Assembly: GCA_964394445.1 (NCBI GenBank)
Contig: CAYMXO010000058.1
Span: 1-10,777, forward strand
Length of the DNA stretch: 10,777 nucleotides
Source of the DNA: Thiopseudomonas sp964394445
GTDB lineage: Bacteria; Pseudomonadota; Gammaproteobacteria; Pseudomonadales; Pseudomonadaceae
Direction: 5' to 3'
A model generated the notes under the pieces. The model saw only the letters and a list, made by a program, of their open reading frames with translations. It was not told the origin of the DNA and made no database searches. A program made the translations under genes and the position numbers. Within the stretch, counting starts at the first letter, position 1. The number at the start of each line of letters is the position of its first letter. Positions 6,413 to 10,777 of the stretch are shown here, in pieces.

Positions 6413-6474
6413 CAAACTGGCGTGAATGCTTTGCCTGCCTGCTACGCCTGCAAGAAACCTTCTTTGTCATGAGT

Positions 6475-6490
6475 GGGCACACTTATTGCT
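6475..6490 (+). promoter_or_regulatory. sigma-54 (RpoN) promoter of flgJK
   Basis: GGGCACACTTATTGCT contains GGCAC (6476-6480), five spacer bases and TTGCT (6486-6490). GG and GC are separated by exactly 10 bp, the fixed spacing of -24/-12 promoters. Against TGGCACG-N4-TTGCW only the T before GG and the G after CAC are changed. The predicted start is about 6501, giving a leader of about 63 nt. Pseudomonad flagellar basal-body and hook genes are known to be RpoN/FleQ-dependent, which fits the flgJ downstream. Confidence 0.75.
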
Positions 6491-6495
6491 TTGTA

Positions 6496-6549
6496 GTTAA
6501 CCAGAGAAGACTGGAGTCAAAAAAGCGTTGACGCGCCAGTCTGGTTAAC
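6496..6549. promoter_or_regulatory. nested inverted repeats in the flgJ promoter-leader region
   Basis: Three inverted repeats are nearly concentric. The outer pair is GTTAACCAGA (6496-6505) with TCTGGTTAAC (6540-6549), perfect. The middle pair is AGACTGG (6508-6514) with CCAGTCT (6536-6542). The inner pair is GTCAA (6516-6520) with TTGAC (6528-6532). In RNA the middle and inner pairs combine into a 12-bp interrupted hairpin at 6508-6542 ending 9 nt before the GAGG ribosome site (6552-6555). As DNA, the inner GTCAA-N7-TTGAC recalls FleQ half-sites, although the published FleQ box has a shorter spacer. FleQ is known to bind downstream of RpoN sites at some flagellar promoters. Confidence 0.6.
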
Positions 6550-6563
6550 ACGAGGTCAAGGCC

Positions 6564-7730
6564 ATGCAATTGCCCACCAATCCCGCTGCCCAGGGCACCT
6601 ACACCGACCTGAACCGGCTGCATAAGCTGAAGGTTGGCGAGGGGCGTGATTCTGAAGAAAACCTGCGTCAGGTGGCGCAGGAGTTCGAGTCCCTGTTCAT
6701 CAGCGAAATGATGAAAGCCATGCGCTCGGCCAACGATGTGCTGGCCGATGACCTGTTCAACAGTAACGAAAGCAAAACATACCGCGACATGTACGACCAG
6801 CAGATGGCCGTAACCCTGTCGCAGGGGCAGGGCATGGGCATGGCCGACGTACTGGTACGCCAGATGAGCACCCTGCAGCAGGGCAAGGTGCGGCCGAATC
6901 CCTTTGCCGAAGCCAGTACCGCAATACAGGCAGCTGGCGAGCCTGCACGGGCAGATGCCGCGTCAATAAAAGAAACGGCAGCACCGGCGCAGAATGCAGC
7001 TCCGTCTGAAAAGCCCAAATACGTACACGTGGCCGATACCACAGACATCAAGTTCCGCCGCTTTACCGGTATCGTGCCGGGGCATGCGGCAAAACTGTGG
7101 CAAACGCAACCTCCGGCAGCCGTCGACCAGCCAGTGCCGGGCACGAATGACAAGGCCGTGCGCAGCTATGCCGAAGTCAGCAAAAGCCTGCCCGTGCCGC
7201 CCGGCAAGCTGCCGGCAGCCACCCGTTTTGATTCGCCGGAAGAGTTTGTCATCGCCATGTTGCCGATGGCCGAACAGGCCGCGCAGCGCCTGGGGGTGGA
7301 CCCCGAATATCTGGTGGCACAGGCCGCACTGGAAACCGGCTGGGGCAAACACATGCAACGCACCACCGACGGACAGGGTTCAAACAACCTGTTTGGCATC
7401 AAGTCCCACGGCTGGCAAGGGCGCTCGGCGGCTGCCACTACCAGCGAATACATCAATGGCCGTTTTGTCCGTCAGACCGGTTCGTTCCGACAATACGACT
7501 CTTTTGCCCACAGTTTTAATGATTATGTTGACTTCTTGCAGCAAAACCCGCGCTATCAGAGAGCCCTGCAGGTGGCCGGCAATGCCGAGCAGTATGTGCG
7601 CGAACTGCAACGCGCCGGTTACGCCACCGATCCCGACTATGCGGCGAAAATCAGCCGCATTGCCCGCCAGATCCAGCAACAACAGCCCGCGCTACTGGCG
7701 CGTGGCCCAAGCATTACCGAACGTACCTGA
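6564..7730 (+). CDS. flgJ: flagellar rod-assembly protein / peptidoglycan hydrolase FlgJ
   Basis: 388 residues, ATG 6564 with GAGG eight bases upstream. The N-terminal rod-binding domain (about 28-102) contains QVAQEFESLFISEMMKAMRS and the YRDMYDQQMAVTLSQ stretch. A long Ala/Pro-rich linker (about 103-220) follows. The C-terminal glucosaminidase-type muramidase domain (about 222-375) includes AALETGWGKH, with the probable catalytic Glu257, and NNLFGIKSHGW, FRQYDSFAHSFNDY and AGYATDPDYAAKI. It is exported through the flagellar apparatus, caps the growing rod and opens peptidoglycan for it. The two-domain form and length are normal for gammaproteobacteria. The gene directly upstream is not flgI, as it usually would be, and flgJ has its own sigma-54 promoter. 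It is 8 bp from flgK, whose ribosome site overlaps the flgJ stop. Confidence 0.96.
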   Translation: MQLPTNPAAQGTYTDLNRLHKLKVGEGRDSEENLRQVAQEFESLFISEMMKAMRSANDVLADDLFNSNESKTYRDMYDQQMAVTLSQGQGMGMADVLVRQMSTLQQGKVRPNPFAEASTAIQAAGEPARADAASIKETAAPAQNAAPSEKPKYVHVADTTDIKFRRFTGIVPGHAAKLWQTQPPAAVDQPVPGTNDKAVRSYAEVSKSLPVPPGKLPAATRFDSPEEFVIAMLPMAEQAAQRLGVDPEYLVAQAALETGWGKHMQRTTDGQGSNNLFGIKSHGWQGRSAAATTSEYINGRFVRQTGSFRQYDSFAHSFNDYVDFLQQNPRYQRALQVAGNAEQYVRELQRAGYATDPDYAAKISRIARQIQQQQPALLARGPSITERT

Positions 7731-7738
7731 GGTGAACC

Positions 7739-9850
7739 ATGGCTGACTTACTCAACATTGGCTTGTCCGGCCTGAGTGCCGCGAAAACCAACCTGTCGGT
7801 GGTGGGGCACAACATTACCAACGTCAACACGCCAGGTTTTAGCCGCCAGGATACGGTACAAAATACCCGCACGCCGCAGTTTTCCGGTGCCGGTTTCGTT
7901 GGCTCGGGCACCAGCCTGAACGATATTCGCCGTTCCTACAGCGAGTTTCTCACTACCCAGCTGCGCTCCAGCACGGCGCTGAATGCCGATGTAAAAGCCT
8001 ATAAAAGCCAGATCGACCAGCTGGATTCACTGTTGGCCGGCACCACGACCGGTATCACGCCGTCGGTGAAATCGTTTTTTTCTGCCATGCAGACAGCAGC
8101 GGAAGACCCGGCCAATATCCCGGCGCGCCAGCTGGTGCTGGCCGAAAGTGAAGGGCTGGCCCGCCGTTTCAACACTATTTACGACAACATCAGTTCGCAG
8201 AACGAGTTCATCAACAAGCAAATGGTGGTTACCGGTGACCAGATCAACCGCCTGGCCAAGTCCATTGCCGAATACAACGATGCGATTGCCAGGGTAGGCT
8301 CCAGTGGCCATCCGCCCAATGATCTGCTTGACCAGCGTGACGAAGCAATCCGGCAGCTGTCGGCCTTTATCGGCGTCACAGTGGTGGCGCAAGACGACAA
8401 CAGCATGAACATCTTTATCGGTTCGGGGCAGCCGTTGGTGGTTGGCAGTAAAGCCAGCCAGCTTGAGGTAACACAGGGGCGCAGCGACCCGACCCGTTTT
8501 GACGTAAATTTTGTCAGCGGCGGCGCCAAGCAAAACATCACCACCATGATTACCGGCGGTGAAATGGGTGGTCTGGTCCGCTATCGCGAGGAAGTGCTGG
8601 ACCCGACCCTGAATGCCATGGGCCGGCTGGCGCTGGCGGTTAGCGACGAGATCAACCGGCAGCTGGGCCAGGGGCTCGACCTGAAAGGCAATGTGGGCGC
8701 GGCACTGTTCAATGATATTAACGCTGAGCAGCTGGCTGCGTTGCGTGTCTTGCCCATGACCGACAATATCAGCAATGTGAGTGGCGTGCTGAACATCCAT
8801 AACACCCAGCTGCTGACTGCCAGTGATTACCGGCTGGAATATGACACCAGCCTGAACCCGCCGTATAGCATGCGACGACTGAGCGATGGCGCAGAAATGA
8901 CTGTGATTCAAGATACAGTCACAGGTGAACTCAGCTTTACTGATCTGGACGGCCGTGACCAGGGCTTTACGGTTCAGCTTGGCGGTACCCCGTCACACGG
9001 CGACCAGTTCGTTCTGCAGCCCACCCGGCGTGGCGCTACGGATATTTCCAGTGTGCTGGATCAGGCCGACCAGCTGGCCTTTGCTGCACCGCTGCGCAGC
9101 GGGGCAGACCTGCAAAACAAGGGTACCGGCACCATTGGCCAGCCATCGGTCGAGATGGTGCTGGACCCAACCAGCCTGCCCATGGCCAACTTTGTGGCTG
9201 ATGCCCTGAGCAAGGAACATCTGGAAATCATCAGCGGTATTACCCTGACATACAACAACGGCGCTCTGGAGTTTGGCAGTCTGCCGTCAGGCGTAATCAT
9301 TACGCCGATTCCTGTAGAGGGGCAGGCGGCGCCGGGCCCAATTCCTGGTACTGACTTGCCGTTTACTCCGGGCCAGACCAACCAGCTGTCTTATGCCATT
9401 GAAGTGACAGTTGGAGGGGTTAAGCAAAGCTACACCATCAGCCAGACCATCAGCGGCCGGCCGGAAAATGGCGATACATTCACCATCGGCTTCAACCAGC
9501 ACGGCGTATCAGACAACCGCAATGCGCTGAAACTGGCCGACTTGCAAAACAAGCAGGTGGTGGGTGTGGATGCCAACATCAAGAACATCGCCACCGGCAT
9601 GAGCTTCACCGATGACTACGGCAATACCATCGAACGGGTTGGCACCCTGACTGCCCAGGCACGTCAGGATGAAGTGGCTACCGATGCCGTACTCAAACAG
9701 GCCACCGACAACCGCGACTCGCTATCGGGCGTCAACCTGGACGAAGAGGCAGCCAAACTGATCCAGTTCGAACAGTATTACAACGCCTCGGCCCAGGTCA
9801 TCCAGGTCGCGCGCAGCCTGTTCGACACCCTGATCAACACCTTCAGGTAA
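7739..9850 (+). CDS. flgK: flagellar hook-associated protein 1 FlgK (HAP1)
   Basis: 703 residues, ATG 7739 behind the strong GAGGTGA ribosome site (7729-7735) that overlaps the flgJ stop. The N-terminus MADLLNIGLSGLSAAKTNLS with GHNITNVNTPGFSRQ (23-37) is the signature shared by hook and rod axial proteins. The C-terminus NLDEEAAKLIQFEQYYNASA (666-685) followed by VARSLFDTLINTF is the matching D0 helix. Middle regions (about 355-620) are the variable surface domains, with a Pro/Gly-rich linker (521-546) and two similar beta segments near 408-432 and 564-589. FlgK forms the first junction ring between hook and filament and is secreted by the flagellar type III system, usually with chaperone FlgN. 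flgL, its usual next gene, is absent here; REP sequences and tehB follow instead. Confidence 0.97.
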   Translation: MADLLNIGLSGLSAAKTNLSVVGHNITNVNTPGFSRQDTVQNTRTPQFSGAGFVGSGTSLNDIRRSYSEFLTTQLRSSTALNADVKAYKSQIDQLDSLLAGTTTGITPSVKSFFSAMQTAAEDPANIPARQLVLAESEGLARRFNTIYDNISSQNEFINKQMVVTGDQINRLAKSIAEYNDAIARVGSSGHPPNDLLDQRDEAIRQLSAFIGVTVVAQDDNSMNIFIGSGQPLVVGSKASQLEVTQGRSDPTRFDVNFVSGGAKQNITTMITGGEMGGLVRYREEVLDPTLNAMGRLALAVSDEINRQLGQGLDLKGNVGAALFNDINAEQLAALRVLPMTDNISNVSGVLNIHNTQLLTASDYRLEYDTSLNPPYSMRRLSDGAEMTVIQDTVTGELSFTDLDGRDQGFTVQLGGTPSHGDQFVLQPTRRGATDISSVLDQADQLAFAAPLRSGADLQNKGTGTIGQPSVEMVLDPTSLPMANFVADALSKEHLEIISGITLTYNNGALEFGSLPSGVIITPIPVEGQAAPGPIPGTDLPFTPGQTNQLSYAIEVTVGGVKQSYTISQTISGRPENGDTFTIGFNQHGVSDNRNALKLADLQNKQVVGVDANIKNIATGMSFTDDYGNTIERVGTLTAQARQDEVATDAVLKQATDNRDSLSGVNLDEEAAKLIQFEQYYNASAQVIQVARSLFDTLINTFR

Positions 9851-9853
9851 AGG

Positions 9854-9921
9854 GCTCCTGCAGGGGCGGGTGAACGACGCGGCCACAAATTCTGCAGGAG
9901 CGGCTTCAGCCGCGACCGGAA
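9854..9921 (+). repeat. REP-type element C with inverted half-copy after flgK
   Basis: A full unit at 9891-9921 reads TCTGCAGGAGCGGCTTCAGC followed by CGCGACCGGAA, with a GCGGC-TTCA-GCCGC hairpin. A truncated inverted partner GCTCCTGCAG at 9854-9863 lies 28 bp to its left, only a few bases after the flgK stop. The location suggests a 3'-end structure for the flgJK transcript. No T run is present. Confidence 0.75.
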
Positions 9922-9968
9922 CTTGACCGCAACAACCAAATCCTGATCATGGCCTGGCATTCGCACTT

Positions 9969-9987
9969 TGCCGGACAATAACCGGCA
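9969..9987. promoter_or_regulatory. inverted repeat upstream of tehB
   Basis: TGCCGG (9969-9974) and CCGGCA (9982-9987) are a perfect 6-bp inverted repeat around ACAATAA, 53 bp before the tehB start. It could be an operator or a leader hairpin. No convincing promoter can be placed with it, and the sequence matches no site I recognise. Confidence 0.3.
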
Positions 9988-10039
9988 TCCAGAGCGGCTG
10001 GACTACCCCGGCCCGTTTCCATAAACACAGGAGAACCCC

Positions 10040-10603
10040 ATGACCGACCTGAACGCCCGTTACGGCATGAACCCGCCCCACAGTGAAGTTGTCAGCGCCT
10101 GTCAGCTGATCGAGCCCTGCAGCGCACTCGATATGGGTTGCTCCAGCGGCCGCAATGCCCTGTATCTGGGTCAGCTGGGCTTTGATGTTACCGCCGTGGA
10201 CAACAATCCGAACGCCATCCATATGCTGCAGTCCATCGTGTCCCAGGAAGGTCTCGACAATATCGAACCCCGTGTCTATGACATCAACAGCGCCAGTCTG
10301 GATGCCGACTACGGTTTTATCGCCTGCACCGTAACCCTGATGTTCCTCGATCCGGCCCGGGTAGAGGCCGTGCTGGCCGACATGCAGCAACACACCCTGC
10401 CGGGTGGTTACAACCTGGTTGTCTGCGCCATGGATACTGCAGCGTATCCGTGTCCGATGAATTTTCCGTTTACCCTGGCCGAAGGCCAGCTCAGCGCCAC
10501 CTACGAAGGCTGGGAACTGCTCAAATACAACGAAGACCTGGGAACCATGCACAATGGCGCCCAGCTGCAGTTTGCCACCATGCTGGCACGCAAGCCGGCT
10601 TGA
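10040..10603 (+). CDS. tehB: TehB-type SAM-dependent methyltransferase (tellurite resistance family)
   Basis: 187 residues, ATG 10040 with a strong AGGAGA ribosome site (10029-10034). It aligns from memory along its whole length with E. coli TehB (197 residues): HSEV (14-17), SAM motif I LDMGCSSGRNALYL (30-43), VDNNPNAI (53-60), a VTLMFLD strand (98-104), PGGYNLVVCAMDTAAYPCP (121-139), FPFTLAEGQL (142-151), YEGWELLKYNEDLG (155-168) and the terminal FATMLARK. The N-terminus is slightly shorter than in E. coli, and a short loop before FATMLARK is trimmed. TehB methylates tellurite or selenite species using S-adenosylmethionine and confers tellurite resistance when overexpressed; its physiological substrate is uncertain. 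No tehA transporter gene is adjacent. The gene stands alone between REP sequences. Confidence 0.93.
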   Translation: MTDLNARYGMNPPHSEVVSACQLIEPCSALDMGCSSGRNALYLGQLGFDVTAVDNNPNAIHMLQSIVSQEGLDNIEPRVYDINSASLDADYGFIACTVTLMFLDPARVEAVLADMQQHTLPGGYNLVVCAMDTAAYPCPMNFPFTLAEGQLSATYEGWELLKYNEDLGTMHNGAQLQFATMLARKPA

Positions 10604-10681
10604 ATTGATGGGCCGCAACGGTAAACCCGGGGCAGAACCTGCTGGACATACCTCATGGCTATGGCACAGCGGGTGAAACCA

Positions 10682-10766
10682 GTGCGGGCTTTAGCCGCGA
10701 CCGGTGTGTGGATGTTTTCGGAGGTATGGCTCAACTCTGATCGCGACTGAAGTCGCTCCTACAAAA
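10682..10766. repeat. inverted pair of REP-type elements D and E after tehB
   Basis: Element D (10682-10704) reads GTGCGGGCTTTAGCCGCGAC followed by CGG in the sense direction and lacks the TGCAGGAG lead. Element E (10739-10766) reads GATCGCGACTGAAGTCGCTC followed by CTACAAAA, which on the minus strand is a full unit with the TGTAGGAGCGACTTCAGTCG core. They face each other across about 34 bp, a BIME-like arrangement, 79 bp after the tehB stop. The rest of 10604-10777 shows no gene. Confidence 0.7.
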
Positions 10767-10777
10767 TTTGCGTCATA

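Noticed and set aside
5439..6482. Minus-strand open frame of 347 codons opposite tcdA
   Set aside because: Shadow of tcdA with no recognisable domain and no promoter or ribosome site of its own.
9956..9971. Sigma-54-like sequence upstream of tehB (TGGCAT ... TTTGC)
   Set aside because: GG and GC are separated by 12 bp instead of the required 10.

Overview
The window looks like a chromosomal segment of a GC-rich gammaproteobacterium, most likely a pseudomonad or close relative. The grounds are the tight, GC-biased coding, REP-type palindromes of the kind common in Pseudomonas (core GCAGGAGCGGCTTCAGCC), flagellar genes behind a sigma-54 promoter, and close resemblance of the tcdA and tehB products to gammaproteobacterial proteins. 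The genus cannot be fixed from this stretch. No integrase, transposase, tRNA, rRNA or CRISPR array is visible.

Layout, left to right. (1) 1-774: 3' portion of a CvfB/YitL-type S1 RNA-binding protein gene, cut by the window edge. (2) 784-875: an inverted pair of REP elements between convergent genes. (3) 874-1743, minus strand: an alpha/beta hydrolase of unknown substrate. (4) 2018-5071: a three-gene, translationally coupled exporter operon (periplasmic adaptor, FtsX/LolC-type permease, LolD/MacB-type ATPase) in the gene order of cyanobacterial devBCA. (5) 5072-5468: a gap with no protein gene. Its right part holds a promoter-like sequence, eight GGA motifs (seven as ANGGA), two hairpins presenting GGA in hexanucleotide loops, and a strong intrinsic terminator. 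I read this as a candidate CsrA/RsmA-sequestering small RNA of about 128 nt. (6) 5469-6257: tcdA, tRNA ct6A dehydratase. (7) 6258-6563: a structured gap with a GC hairpin, two copies of a second repeat, a good sigma-54 promoter and a leader with nested inverted repeats. (8) 6564-9850: flgJ-flgK, detached from flgI upstream and from flgL downstream. (9) 9851-10039: REP sequences. (10) 10040-10603: a tehB-type methyltransferase. (11) 10604-10777: a further REP pair.

How the parts may work together. The exporter genes form one tripartite pump; no TolC-type outer-membrane gene is in view. flgJK encode the rod cap/muramidase and the first hook-filament junction protein and are expected to be driven by RpoN with a FleQ-type activator. 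The candidate RNA lies between the exporter operon and tcdA, about 1.2 kb upstream of the flagellar pair. CsrA/RsmA commonly controls motility, but nothing here shows that this RNA acts on flgJK. The RNA and the flgJ control region are the two items most worth following up.
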